Below are positions 11,601 to 24,000 of a stretch of 64,000 nucleotides of DNA, in pieces. Below the pieces are notes generated by a model. That model was not told where the DNA came from. It worked only from the letters and a program-made list of their open reading frames with translations, and ran no database searches. Both the position numbers and the translations under genes were made by a program. The DNA is from Formicarius rufipectus (taxonomy: Eukaryota > Chordata > Aves > Passeriformes > Formicariidae). The stretch is taken from the NCBI GenBank assembly GCA_013399695.1, contig VXAU01000196.1, positions 1 through 64,000 on the forward strand, given 5' to 3'. Every line of letters begins with the position of its first letter. Position 1 is the first letter of the stretch.

Positions 11601-14600
11601 AACAGGCAAATTATTTCATAAGCTTCCTCCTTCCTGTCTGTTGAGTTCTCAAAGAGTAACCAGCTGCCTTTTGAGCAAACAGTGGAAGGAAATACTTGAA
11701 TTTCTCTGTATTTTTTTCCCCTGTAATCAACATTACAGTGGATTGACATCAGTGGTATCAAATTCCTGAAGTACTGCATTCCACAGTTACCTGTGAGCAG
11801 GATTTCTGTGCGTCCCTGACCCTCCAGCATTGGCTGCTGCCACACCAGTGTCCCAGCCTGCACTTCTGAGATATTTTGCTGTGCAAGATTTAGTGAAGTT
11901 TCCATAGAATCATTAATTCTGGAGTTATTTGTATTTCCAGTGAGTTCTTGGGCATTCTGTAACACTAAGCCAAGTTGAAAGTGCTGGACCTACTGGCTAT
12001 TTACACTGATATTTTTTCCCCTGCTAGAGCTGGTTGTACATCCTGGAGCAGAAGATATTTGACAGCTGTGTTTTGCTGGAGCACTCTGTGAACAAATCCT
12101 TACACTTTGGGTTGCCGGTGAGTCCGTTTCATCCATCCCTCACTTGGTTATGGCACAAACCCACGTGGTGATAAGAGTGTGTGTGATTAGAGTTTTGGGG
12201 TGTGTGGCTGCTCTGTTCAAAATACACAACTGAATTTAAACAAATCTATGTCAACACTCCAAAGTCGAGTTGTTTTTATGAGTTTTGCTCTTCATATTAA
12301 CAAAGGGGAGTTCAGTTGCTTTAATGCCAGAGCATTATTGAAGGCTCACAGCTTTTGCTCCTAACTTGTTTGATTTTCAGGCAGAAAACCCTCTCGGTGG
12401 CTACTGGCCCGAGGCACCATTTTGGCACAATCTGGTGCTCAAGGGAGGTTCTTATTTCTCCACCTTCCCTGAAAAGCAGTGTTGCTTTCTCTGGCAGGGC
12501 TTTGAACAGATGTTTACTTGTACAGTTCTGTCCCAGCTGTGAGATCTTGCAAGGCAGCCCTTCCCTTTGGTAGTTTGTGCCCTGAATCTGTGATTACTTT
12601 ATTAAGAGAATTGTTCTAAAATGGACTAAGCTGTTGTTTCTGGGAGATGAGAGCAGATGTGGCTGCTTGGTGGGGTAGGGGAGGGAAGGTTCTGTATTTT
12701 CACAGCTGTTCCATCACTGGAGAAGTCCAGGTACTGTTCCTGTCCTCCTCTGTAAAATTTCTGTGTGGGGGAGTGGAAATTACCTTCCACATCCAACCAA
12801 ATGACAATCACATATGTGTGGGTGTGCATAAGTGGATATTTAAAGAAATGCCTGGAGCAGTGTTCCTTTGTCTGTGCTGAGTAACATCACATCTTTTTAG
12901 GACTTTTTTATTAGTTTAGAACTCTGCTCCAGTGTAATTTGCAAGCCTGCTCTACTGTGTTGTCTCTCAAAGCCGCTGGTGTGTTTTTTTCTTCCTTCCC
13001 AGTATCTTGCTTCCTTGGGAATACAGTCCTTGGTTCAACAAAGAGCTTTTGCAGGAAAGGCTGCCAACAAACTAATGGATGCCTTGAAAGATTCTGATCT
13101 GCTGCATTGGAAGCACAGCCTGTCAGAGCTCATTGACATCAGTACAGCACAGAAAACGGCCATTTGGAGATTATATGGCCGCAGGTATTGGGTTTGGGTG
13201 GGAGCCCTGTCTTAGCACATCATGCATTTATATAGGTGTAACAAGTGACTGTGTCTCTGCAGTGCACTGAAATGAAGCAGTCAGACTGTGATTCAGTACA
13301 GGCTCAGTGCAGCTATTTCCATTTTCTTGTGTTCGCTTAGAACTCGTACTGAAGAAGAGATTGAGTTTCCATTTCGTAGTGGCAAACAGATCATAAATTT
13401 TTCCTTGGCTCCCCCTTTTCAGCACCTCTTTGCTTAGACTGTGTGCAGCTTTCAGTCTGTAGTACTTGATGTGCCTGCACATCCAGAGTCCCTGGATAGC
13501 AGTTGTTTTACAAGTTTTCCTTCTCCCCAAGCCCCCTTGGCTCACGAGAAGATGCAGCCTTTTGTCAAAACAAAAGCATAGATTAAAAACAGTTGTTGTT
13601 TGCTCCTTGAAAACTAAAAGCCGTTTCTCTTGCACAAGCACCATGGCACTTCAACAAGCCCAAACACTGCTGAGCATGAACAGTCTGGAGGCTGTAAACG
13701 TGGGTGTTCAGCAGAATAACACCGAGTCCTTCGCCGTGGTGTTGTGTCACCTGGCTGAGCTCCACGCAGAGCAGGTGAGTTTGGGGGCTCCTTGCACAAA
13801 ATGCCATTTGGTGAGAGGACATGTGGGTGTTCCTGACAGGGAGTGCAAGACTTGGTTTATATTATTTTCTGCCTTTAGTGTCTGCATTGTGGGCAAAGAC
13901 AACGCAGGGTGTTTGCTTGGCAGGTCCTTTCCCTGAGGTTGTGTTGAAAGGGAGGGGAGTGGTGCCCGCCCCAGAACATTAATCAGAGTGTTGTTCTCTG
14001 TTCCAGGGGTACTTTGCAGCTGCTTCTGAAATACTCAAACACCTGAGGGAAAGATTCCCTCCCAACACTCAGCATGCACAGGTAGAATATTTATACTTCA
14101 GTCCTTAAGTTATGTAACTACTATACAGTGGGATCTGAATCCCACTGCTCATGAATCCTGTCCTCCATGTGCCTTGGGCTGTGTGTTGTCTCATTTCCCC
14201 TGGCTCCTGTCCTCGTGCAGGATCAGCTCTTCTACAAACCCATGGAAAAGCTGCCTCTGTTGTCAGACTGGTGAGACATTTCTCCCACCGCAACCTCCAA
14301 AGATAAAGCTGTTTAAACAGAAATTTCATTAACATCACATACATCTGCTTCATGAGCTTGTACAGGAATTAAATACCTTGCATTGATTTGGAGCTTCAAA
14401 GTTCTGTCTAATTAGTGCTACTTATTTTGATGTATTACAATCCAGAAATAACTGAGAGAATAGGCTCATGGGCTGGGTTTTGTGTTCCTCTGGAAAACAG
14501 TACCACAGGAGTCTGTAGGACAGGATTTACATTAAGGTGCTCAAGATCCTCTTAAATACAGTCTGGTCCTCTTTTCACTACAGAACAAATCAGAGCATTA

Positions 14601-17600
14601 GTAATGATTCAGAAGAGCCTTTTTACTTAAAATGCAGTCAGGTAGGTGAGCTTTGATATTGAAACATTAGTCCAGAGCTGAGCATTTCTGTTGAGGGTAG
14701 TAATTCACTAACTCCAATAATTGAACAGTGGAGTTGTGTCTAGACATAAATATCCACAGGGGAAAAGCAAAAATAAATTCTGCCTTGGGACAAGAAAATG
14801 AGCAGGCACAACTTCTGACACTCATTCCTGGATGTTCTTTGTTTAGCTTTGGATGCTGTTTGATCAGAAAATCCAGTTTGAGCGAGCCATGAATGATGGC
14901 AGGTACCATGTAGCAGATTCGCTTGTAGCAGGAATTACAGCACTTAACAGCATTGAAGGTGTTTACAGGTAAGGAATCATAAATCTTCATAATCTTGAAG
15001 GTGTGTCCCTTGAAGATAATGAAGAATTTGGCAGAATGATTGTTGGCAGTCACGTGGGCTTGTATATTCTTCATTTTCTACAACTAGTTATGAGCATGCT
15101 GTCTTACTTTGTAGGGTTTTTCCCCTTAGAGCATGTCCTGTAATAATAATACCTATTTCTTCCTCTGGACATTTTAAGAACTGAAATAGCTGAAAATCTT
15201 TAAAATCTGCTGTGGTAGCTGTATTCAAACCTGAGCACAAAGCAGATTTTTATGTCAAATAGCTGGGGAAGGAGCTCAGGCCTCGAGCATCTTCCTCTGT
15301 GTCTTGGTTTTTATATATCCAGATGGAACAATGTAATTTTTTTTCTCTCACCTTGATGGGTTCTTGTTTCTAAATGAGAATGACACGTTAAAAATAGAGT
15401 TAAAACTTGATATTTGGTGTGTATAAAAACCAATTTACTGTTAAAAGGAATTTCTTGTTGATTTTCAATTAGGCAAAACACATAAAAGCAGCCGGTGCCA
15501 GTCAGCTGGGAGATCAGTCTTCAAGCTGTGGGACCTGATGCTTGTCCTTCTGGAATTGGACTGATCATGAATTCCCTGATCTTTAAATACTCTGCTCAGT
15601 GTCTGGCTCAGGGTGTTTGTGCCATCCCCTGCTGCTGTGCAGTTGGTCCTGACTCCCCTGTTTTCCTGTTGCTCCATATCCTTGTTACCTCAAGCCAATT
15701 TTAGCTGCTTTACCTCATACCTGTTTTTCTCACAGATAATGACTTATGCTTTCTAGCTTCCATGACCTCCCACTTCTGCAGCCTCTTTGGCCCTTGTTTT
15801 TGGCAATCCCTGGTTTCTATCTAAAGCTGTTTTATGAGTTTGATCCTTTCTGTCTGGACCTTGTCCAGTTGGCACCAGAGGGATCTGGTTTTGGTCCTGC
15901 TTGTGTGTGTACCAGGCGTGCAGTTTGTCAGGGTGCCAGTCTGGTGTTACAAGACAGAGAGGTCACAAAGCAAGACCTGTTTTACTGTGTTCTGAAGAGC
16001 AGAATTGTATCCAAAATGCAGAAATACATTCAATGATGTTTTCTTTCTACCACGGCAGAAAAGCCATTGTATTGAAAGCCCAAAATCAAATGTCAGAGGC
16101 ACACAAACTTCTGCAGAAATTGTTGATCCACTGCCAGAAAACCAAGAACACAGAGATGGTGATTAGGTAAGAATGTTTCATTTTCAGAGTACTAAAGCCA
16201 CTTTGCAGTGATTAGAATCAACCATTGCAATTTGTCTGTGTTCAGACTTCACTAGTCTTCAGATTACCTGCTGTGATTTTGAGATTACAGAATCATTTCA
16301 GTTATTAATTGTGCTATGGAGGAATCCTCAAAATATCGTGGCATTGAAAGCTTACTTATTTTTAATAAGTAAACTCAAAGGTGCTAAAGTTCCAGGGAGA
16401 TTTATGGAAGAAGTAAGCATTGCATTTAAAATAAATAAGGAATAGAAATGTGTGTGTGGTTGTACCTTGGTGCAGACCTTCAGAGTAGTTACAGTGTTAT
16501 TTCACCTCTTGTATCTCAGTGTCATCTCCTCTTAGGGGCGTAAGTTAAATTTATTATTTATCAGTAATGTTATTAATTATAAACCCAATACTGTTATGGA
16601 TGGAATAATTCTTGGGACACAAGTGGAGATGTTTCAGCAGTGTTTGTGATTCTCTCCCCTGTTTTATAGGGTGCTGCTGTCAATAGCAGAGCTGTACTGG
16701 AGAGCCTCCTGTCACACCATTGCCCTGCCGGTGCTGCTGCAGGCGCTCGCCCTGGCTCGGGAGTACAGCCTGCAATACTTGGCTTCTGAAACTGTGCTCA
16801 ACTTGGCCTTCTCACAGGTAGGGCTGCAGGGCAACATTTATTCCATGGGCCTGGATGCCATTTTTACTCCTGTGAGGTTAAAGAACACAAGCTTTTTGGT
16901 CTTAAATGATTGATTCTCAAGAAGCATATTGTAAATGTAAAAGCTTTTGAGGAAGTTAATAAAAGTTGAGTTTCATGTATAGTTAGTGCATAAAATTAAG
17001 CAGCATAAATTTGCCCTGCCTTAATTTCTTCAGTTATTTTTTTTATGCTGGTGTTTTGGCTTTCTAGTAGCACAGGTTGGCTTGTGTATTAAAAATAATG
17101 CTGGTTATCAGTTATATTGTTTATTCTGAGAGATGTGGCTGTCAGCACTGACTGAGTGGAGAATCCATTCCAAATAATTTCAAGTAGCAGCTCATTTCTA
17201 CTGACAAGTTTAATCTAAAAGAGGATTGTGAGGGGAAGAGTTGACAGAAAGAATAACAGTTGTCCTACACCCTTGTCTGGTACATTATGTTATTAGAAAC
17301 AGATGTGACTTACACTGGTCTTCTCTGAAGAAGTTGCCATGTACCAGTGGATTCCAGTATGACTCCAGCAAGTATTTCTTTTCCAGCTGATCCTTGGCAT
17401 TCCTGAGCAAGCTCTGAATATCCTGCACATGGCAATAGAACCCATCTTGGCCCACGGAGCTGTCCTGGACAAAGGCTGTGCCATGTTCTTGGTGGCCAAA
17501 TGTCAGGTGGCTTCTGCAGCTTCCTACTCTCCACAAAAGAAGATGGAAGGTAGAGTAATTCTCACTGCAACTGTTGCTCAGAAGTGCAGACTAGTGTAGA

Positions 17601-18140
17601 TATTGGAGTCCTGCTACGCTATCAGTGTTAAAAAGTTCCAGTATACAACAGAGTGTGTCACCTGGTTATCAGATACAAAATTCATTTGGAATTAGTTACT
17701 CACCAGTTGTTTATGCTGGAACCTTGTTTATCTGCATACTTTCACACCCATATTTTGCAGCACAGGCTGAATAACAGAAACCAGCTAAAGGACCATGTTG
17801 CTAAGACACAAATGGTTTTGAAAAGCTGAGGAATTCAGAACTGGGCTCATTAGGATTGAGCTTTATTGCTTGGAGCTGTTACTGTGATATTGTCTTGAAC
17901 ATGACCTTTCCTGTTTTGCCCACAGCTTTGGAATCTGCTATCTCCAATCTAAATGAAGCCAAGACTTACTTTGCCAAAGTGGACTGCAAAGAGCAGCTCC
18001 GAGACGTTCTCTACTTCCAAACGCGGCTGTTCCACACCCTTGGCAAGGCCCAGGAAAGGAACAAATGTGCCATGTTGTTCCGACAGTTGCACCAGGAACT
18101 GCCAGCACACGGTGTCCCCTTAATCAATTCCTTCAAGTGA
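5193..18140 (+). CDS. ANAPC5: Anaphase-promoting complex subunit 5
   Basis: APC5 is a TPR scaffold subunit of the nuclear APC/C ubiquitin ligase, which degrades cyclin B and securin. Coding exons: 5193-5396, 5479-5558, 6540-6649, 7034-7235, 8181-8247, 8992-9093, 10191-10381, 11251-11332, 12028-12117, 13003-13184, 13639-13774, 14007-14081, 14847-14968, 16059-16166, 16670-16817, 17387-17549, 17926-18140. Phases agree and give 758 residues (human: 755, also 17 exons). The start is MASVHESLYFNPM, matching human. The middle, including SSTHSLLHYFDRLILTGAES and the TPR helices QQAELALQEAIRIAQESNDH, is almost unchanged, and the end is HGVPLINSFK. The most divergent parts are the 3' half of exon 1 and exon 2, and an acidic, lysine-rich loop in exon 4 (KEEEEKKSGADESDME). 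The exon 14 donor and neighbours are ordinary GT-AG. The gene looks intact. Confidence 0.97.
5600..6040 (+). repeat. About 120-base tandem repeat in ANAPC5 intron 2
   Basis: Nearly four copies of a 118-125-base unit. Each has GGAATGTCCCC, a GCAAAGCTCTGCT core, a (TCA)n/(ATC)n tract of variable length, then GAGGTCTGAAGGGCACAGGG. Length differences between copies come mainly from the trinucleotide tract. Copies begin near 5600, 5703, 5821 and 5948. Confidence 0.85.
10909..10985 (+). repeat. 24-base minisatellite, three copies
   Basis: Three adjacent copies of a unit reading about CAGATCCTGAATACTGC plus a CCCAG-type linker, in ANAPC5 intron 7. The copies differ by single bases. No function is suggested. 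Confidence 0.8.
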
Positions 18141-18234
18141 TGCATTTAAAGATGACATTTGTTTGTTTTCCTGGACTGTTTTTTTTAAAAACTCTTTTAT
18201 TATATTCAGTTACCCGTGTTTCAAAATAACTGCC

Positions 18235-18240
18235 AATAAA
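18235..18240 (+). terminator. ANAPC5 polyadenylation signal
   Basis: AATAAA lies 95 bases past the ANAPC5 stop codon. It is the first canonical hexamer downstream and implies a very short 3' UTR. Later signals may also be used. Confidence 0.7.
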
Positions 18241-18814
18241 TCATGGTCTGGCATTGAACAAACTTGGCTGTTGTTTGTGGTGACAAGGGAAAGCATAGCC
18301 TTCAACCCATTTCACTTTTATTCTGTACTTGAAATTAAGAATTGAATAGGGGGGAAAAAGAGAAAAGACCCTCTTGATTGTGTTATAAACACACTGAGGG
18401 GAGTAGCCGAGTCATTATAAAGTGGAGTTCTGTTCTTAGTAATGACATTTCAGAATCAATGCTGGCTTTATGAGCACTGGAGTACAAAAAAATAGTGGAA
18501 AGTGTAGGCGAAGCTCCTTTGTGCTCCTTTTGAAGTGGTGTGGAATGGGGAGTCATTTAAAACATGTCCTTGCTTTGAACCTGCCTGCAGTGGCTGTTCA
18601 CGCTGCAGAAACAGATGGAGCTGCCAGAAGGGTTCAGTCAGAGATGTAACAGTGCAAAGTCCTGGCACTGTTGTTACACGTGTCCTTGTGCAGAAGGGGG
18701 CTGAGGAGAGTGAGAAACAAAAGCCCCAGCTCAGCTGAAATGTTTTTTTATTTTGTATGTTCTCCCCTTGGTGCTCTGCTTTTATGGGTGAAGAGATGGA
18801 GATAACAACTGAAG
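18241..18814. other. Downstream flank of ANAPC5, no gene
   Basis: Unique sequence without a credible gene or RNA. It may include alternative longer 3' UTR of ANAPC5. Confidence 0.4.
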
Positions 18815-19125
18815 GGACTTACTAAGAAATTGGGAGAGGGACCTTGGACAGCGCTGTGGAGTGACAGGACCGGAGGGAATGGCTTCGCACTTACAGAGGG
18901 CAGGGTTAGATGGGATATTAGGATGAAATTCTTCCCTGTGAGGCTGAGGTTGGGCAGAGAAGTGGCTGCCCCATCCCTGAAAGTGTCCAAGGCCAGGTTG
19001 GACAGGGCTTGTAGCAACCTGGGCTGATGGAAGGTGTCCCTGCCTGTGGCAGTGGACATGGACATGCTGGAACAAGTTGGTTTTTAAGGTCCCTTCCAAC
19101 CCAACCCATTACATGACTCTGTAAC
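18815..19125 (+). mobile_element. CR1 LINE 3' fragment, plus orientation
   Basis: Contains the CR1 phrases GGATATTAGGATGAAATTCTT (18912 region) and AAGGTCCCTTCCAACCCAACC near 19087, then a degenerate TGACTCTGT tail. It is 5' truncated. Confidence 0.85.
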
Positions 19126-20179
19126 TGAATATCCAGTGTACTGATGATGACTTCTAGCAATTAGATCCTCATTTTGGAAGAAGATTTCATGTTGGCTGTA
19201 CTGTCAGATTTCAGGGCAGACAGGATTGCACTTCTGTGGGTGTATAACTTTTGTGGTGAACCTTGGGGAGGATGGGGCCAGTGACCTTGTGGCTATATAA
19301 AAGCTGAACATCATTTAACACCTGGAGATGCCCTGCCTGGAAGCAATAGATTTAGCTGTGGTATTGTCAGCAATGAGACAGCAAGACCAGACCAAAACCT
19401 GGGTCTGCTGGAGCCCTGCCAGGTAAGGAGGAAGAGAGAAGTGAGAAGATGTGGTTGAGACAAGGGTAGTCCAGTGTTAGTTTACACATCCTGTTAATTA
19501 GTGCTGCACTGTGGCTGTTGGCAGATCATCAGGGCCTTGATTTTAAACCATTGACTGTTTCCAAGGGCAAAGAGGAACCCAGCTTTGTGTGAATGATGGT
19601 GTTGGTGGTTCGTTCCCCCTCAGCTGTTTTAATCAATGTGAAGGAGCTCAATCCTTAAAATGTTTGGAGCACCTACTATGTTACAGCAAACGCATAAACA
19701 TGATTTCTGAAGTGGTTTTCAAGATCCTGGTCCAAAAAAAGCAGAGTTTATCAACAAAGCTGGCATGGAAACCTGGCTCTACCCTGGGAGCTCTACAATG
19801 TCAAAGTGCTGCCCACAAACAGGTCTCAGAGCAAAAAGAGGAAGAGGTTTTGGCCAGCTGTGGCTTTCACATTTGCTCGGGGTTGAAGCTGTTGCTTCAT
19901 GAAAAGAAGAATCCATCAGAAAACCACAGGTGAGCTCGGCACGGGAGTGGTGCTGGATGGGAATATGCTCGAGAACAAAAGCAAAATAATTGGTATGGAC
20001 AAAGCAAGGGGGCTCTTCCCCAAGGGCAGATGCCAGGTGGAGTGATAAAGGGTTCTGTCCCAGCACTGCAGCGCTGCAACCTGTGTGGGGGCTGTTTGGT
20101 GGGGGCAGTGTGTGGTGGGGCAATGACCTGGCAGCGGCCGCTGTGACAGTCCCAAGCAACCGGTTCCCAAAGCTCCCCT
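19126..20179. other. Intergenic between ANAPC5 and the 20 kb CpG island
   Basis: No exon could be defended here. A TATA-like TATATAAAAG occurs at 19294-19303 without a following gene. Confidence 0.5.
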
Positions 20180-20620
20180 TTCAGTGATGATTTGCGCAAC
20201 TGCTCCGCGAAGGTCCGGGGGAGCTGGCAGGGGTAACCCAGTTCGCACCCAGCCGGCTGGAGACGCGGTGTTGAAAAAGAGGCAGGAGGAGGAAGGGGCG
20301 GCGGGGGATGTCGGGGCTCGTGTCCCTCCGGGGCGGGACAGGGGACCCGCAGCGGGAGCGGGACCGCCTGGGCTCCGCGCTGCATCCCGCGGGGTGGAGA
20401 GGGATAAAACACTGACACAATAATTACAAACAAACAAAAGAACAAAACCCCACCGCAACAGAGGGTTGCGGCTGGTGGGCGGGCAGGATGCGGCTGGCCG
20501 GGGGGGAAACCTGCCCTGCCCGGGGGCGGAGCGGGGCCTCCCTCCTTCCATCACTCCCTCCCTCCTTCCCTCCGTCCCTCCCTCCCTCCCTCCTTCCCTC
20601 GCTGCCGCCGTCGGAGCGGA

Positions 20621-20704
20621 NNNNNNNNNNNNNNNNNNNNNNNNNNNNNNNNNNNNNNNNNNNNNNNNNNNNNNNNNNNNNNNNNNNNNNNNNNNNNNNN
20701 NNNN
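20621..20704. other. Assembly gap (84 N)
   Basis: A run of 84 N separates a (CTCC/CTTC)n pyrimidine tract (about 20538-20610) from the ATGGAGC-type minisatellite. Both flanks are simple repeats, which probably caused the gap. Confidence 0.99.
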
Positions 20705-20870
20705 ATGGAGCGGGGGATGGAGCCGGGATGGAGCGGGGGACGGAGCCGGGATGGAGCGGGGGATGGAGCGGGAGATGGAGTCTAGGATATAGCGGGGATG
20801 GAGCGGGGGATGGAGCAGGCGTGAAGCCGGGATGGAGCGGGGATGGAGCCGGGATGGAGCCGGAGCTGCG
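20705..20870 (+). repeat. GATGGAGCGGG minisatellite
   Basis: About a dozen imperfect copies of an 11-16-base unit, GATGGAGCGGG or GATGGAGCCGG, directly after the assembly gap. The apparent proteins across it are repeat artefacts. Confidence 0.85.
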
Positions 20871-21070
20871 GGCGGAGAACGGCATCGCCTTCTGACGGGG
20901 CTCCCCGCGGGTTCGCGGCCGCCCTGTGCGGGCACTCGGTGCTGTAATTTTCCCCATCCCGCTCCGGGAGCTGCGCCGGGCCCCGCACACATCCCGCTGC
21001 CCCGGCCCCGACATGGGGTTCGGATGGGGCGGGGGCCGCCCCAGGCACCGCCTGTCCCGCAGACCCCATG

Positions 21071-24000
21071 GGCGAACCCTGGGATCAGGGGTGCTGGGGA
21101 AAGACAGGCCCTGGGGTTGGGAAAAGGGGGGACTTTTAAGGTCAAGGGGCAATTGAGAGGCCAGGAGAAGGTGTAGCTGGTTGAGCAACTGTGTACAAGG
21201 GGCAGGTCTCCTTAGAAGAAGCCACAGGTTGGGTTACTGCGAGTGCCTGAGTGTGGATGGGAGGTGGGATGCAGCCCACGTGCACGGAGCATCAGGAGGA
21301 TGGAGGTGACAGTGAGGACCAAGAGCAGAATTGAGATGACCACAGAAAGCTGGTATGATGAAATTGTTTGTGTGGCCATGCAATACTACAGAGGGAGAAA
21401 CATCCTGGGGAAGGACCAGGTTGGGGTCATGGGGCCATGGGGCCACGTTGTGGAGAGGGTGTGTGGTAGCTGTGGGCACTGGGGTTCCCTTCATGGCCCC
21501 AACCAGAGAGACAGACAGCCCCTCTCCTGGGAGAGGAGCCCAGTTCTCCCAACCCCTTTCCATCAGCACTTTGTTTTGGGAAAAATAACCAACAAACCCT
21601 AAAAGCCCATACCTGAGTGTGCCATCAAGGGTGTCTGATGGGCCAGTGCTGTGCCAGGGAGGTAATTTGGAGGAGGCTTTGCTTTCAACTCGACCCTAAT
21701 GTCTTTTAAGTGGCATCCAGAAAGTGCAGAGCTACTCTTGTTTCCTCTCTTGTGGGCATTGCAGGCTGGAGCTGATTATTTCCAGGAAAGCTGGGAGAAG
21801 CTTGACAGTGCTGGACAAGCTGATGGTGGTGCCCTGAGTTCATCCCAGCCCATGCTCAATGCAATGTTTTGGGATACTCATTATACATTGCTTAATCCTC
21901 AAGGTTATAAAAAAATCTTGGTAAAGATGTTTTTGGGACTCCTACTGAAACCTGCCTCTGGATTTCATCCCACTATGATGCTCCCAGACTTGCCTTGCAT
22001 TTTTTCCCCAGTTCTTTCCACCTGGTGTTGGATGGGCCAGGCAGCACAAGAGGCTCTTCCCTTCCCCCAGGGATGATGAAAAGCTTCACTGCTTGGGCAC
22101 AGAGACTGAGTGTAGATGGGGGCTGGTGCCTCTTTCCAGTATCTCATAATTTTGGGTGTCCTCTGACTTCTAGAGAAGCAGCTGAGAGAATTTTTTTCCC
22201 ATTAAAAGTCAGGTGGGGATGCATATGGTCTTTGTATACTACAGTGACTAATATATTTCTGGCAAGGTCTGCACTCACCCGTAGGAAGGGAAACTGTGAT
22301 CGATGCCCCCGTTGCTGCAGATGACACCACTCTTGGCACGGGCACTTCCACTGCTGACCATGACCAGACAAAGCAAAATAGCCACTGGACTCTGCCCAGG
22401 GAGACCAGTAGCTGCCCCAGGCTGGCCCTGCTTGGCTTTTAACCACAGACCTTCAGTGGCAGCAGGGGAGGATCCTCTGTGAGCAAAATCAACCCTGTTT
22501 TAGGTGGCTTGAGTTCAGTTTTGTTAGGAACAGCCTGTTTTGCAGTGTGAGAGCTGACCCCCAAGGAAGGATGGATGGAGGTGTCACTGTCGGGTGTTAC
22601 TCCCTTGGGAGGGTCTGATCCTGATACAGTGTCTCGCCTTGCCATAGGGAAGCAAGTGGTGTGGGGAAGGCGAGTGCCTGGCAGTGTCTGGGTAGAGAAA
22701 CATCTCCAGGGAGGGAAGGGCAGGCTGAGCCATCCATATGCTCCGATTTAAATCTCTGCAGCCAGTGCTGGCTGCAAGGTGTCACCCTCTGCACTCCCCC
22801 AGAATCCGTCGGCGTGCTCCCATCCGGGAGTGGCTTCATCCCAGCAGGGAGCAGGCAGGGAGCAGGCAGGGCCCACGAGCTCACAGCAGAGCCGGGGCGG
22901 CCTGAGAGGGCTGTGGAATCGCTTCACCCTCACGGGGGCCGATTTCACTCCCCTTCGTTTCCGCTTAAGCCATGTGGACCCTGAGGAAGAGGGAGAGCTG
23001 CTGCCAGGGTTCCACAGACCTCTTTCCATTTTAATATCCTTCTCCTTGCTGAATTAGATGCGAGACTGATTGCTTCGATAATCCTGCTGCAGCCGCTGTG
23101 GGTTATATATGGATCGCCGCCAAAAGCTGGGCCGATAAATCATTCCTATACACCAGGCTGTTATATTTCCTGAGGATTTTGTGGGCATGTGCTGCTCCCT
23201 TTTACATAAGGATCTGCTGGAGTTCATACCAGAATGTGCTGCTTTTCCCCAGGGAAGGACCCGGATGGGTTGGTGAAGCCAGAGTCTCCAGGCTGTTTTT
23301 CCCCTCTTTGGGTTTATTCCCCCCATTCCAGCTATTTCACTTTTCCCTCTGGCTGGAGATATGGCTGTTTTTCTCCACCTTCTCCTCAGCCTCCTCATGT
23401 GCTTATTAAGGATAACAGGACTGTGTTCAACAGTGTCACCCCACTTTTCTGCTGGGAAAGGTGTCATCTCACAGGACAATTTCTGCAAAATCCCATCCTC
23501 TGACCCTTTGCACACAAGGAAAACCCCTCAGATTTTCCACTCCAGTCGATGTTATGATGGGGCTTGGATGACTTTTAGCCTGTTTACAGAGCCTAGGGAA
23601 GCCTGCTTGAATTAATCAGACTTGATATGTTTATCCTGGTCAAGCCAATTAACTCCCGCCGGCCAGGACACACTCGGCTCTCAAGTGTGGTGGAGACTTA
23701 GTATAACTCAATTTTGTTCTATCCTGGCAAAGTTTAGCAGGAACCCTTGGAAACTGGGATACAGGCAATGCCCTGGGGGCAGGACAGGATGCCCAGCTGT
23801 GCTGTGCCACTGCTGGGGACTGGTGCTGCTGCCAGTGATGTTCCTGGGATGGCTTCATCCCGGGGCTGCTCCAATGAGCTGCCTTTTTTGGTGTGGCTGC
23901 AGCGCCCGGTGAGGGTAGAGGGCACAGCATTTGGGATCAGCTCCGGCCTCAGGGGCAGCTATTTATATGTGCCCGCTGGAGGGGTGCCTGGAACAAGCCA

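Larger units (their letters stand above)
20180..21070. promoter_or_regulatory. CpG island, probable CAMKK2 first exon and promoter region
   Basis: About 0.9 kb of GC- and CpG-rich DNA, interrupted by an assembly gap, lies 4.5 kb before the CAMKK2 start codon. Human CAMKK2 has a noncoding first exon, and the CAMKK2 coding exon here is preceded by a plausible splice acceptor. This island is therefore the best candidate for its promoter. No exon can be drawn with confidence. Long proline/serine/arginine frames on both strands reflect base composition. Confidence 0.5.

Noticed and set aside
19294..19303. TATATAAAAG as a TATA-box promoter
   Set aside because: No exon, start codon or CpG context follows; one such motif per tens of kilobases is expected by chance.
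20424..21188. Long Pro/Arg/Ser-rich frames over the 20-21 kb CpG island
   Set aside because: They run through an N gap and simple repeats and depend on GC composition. Both strands are open at once.
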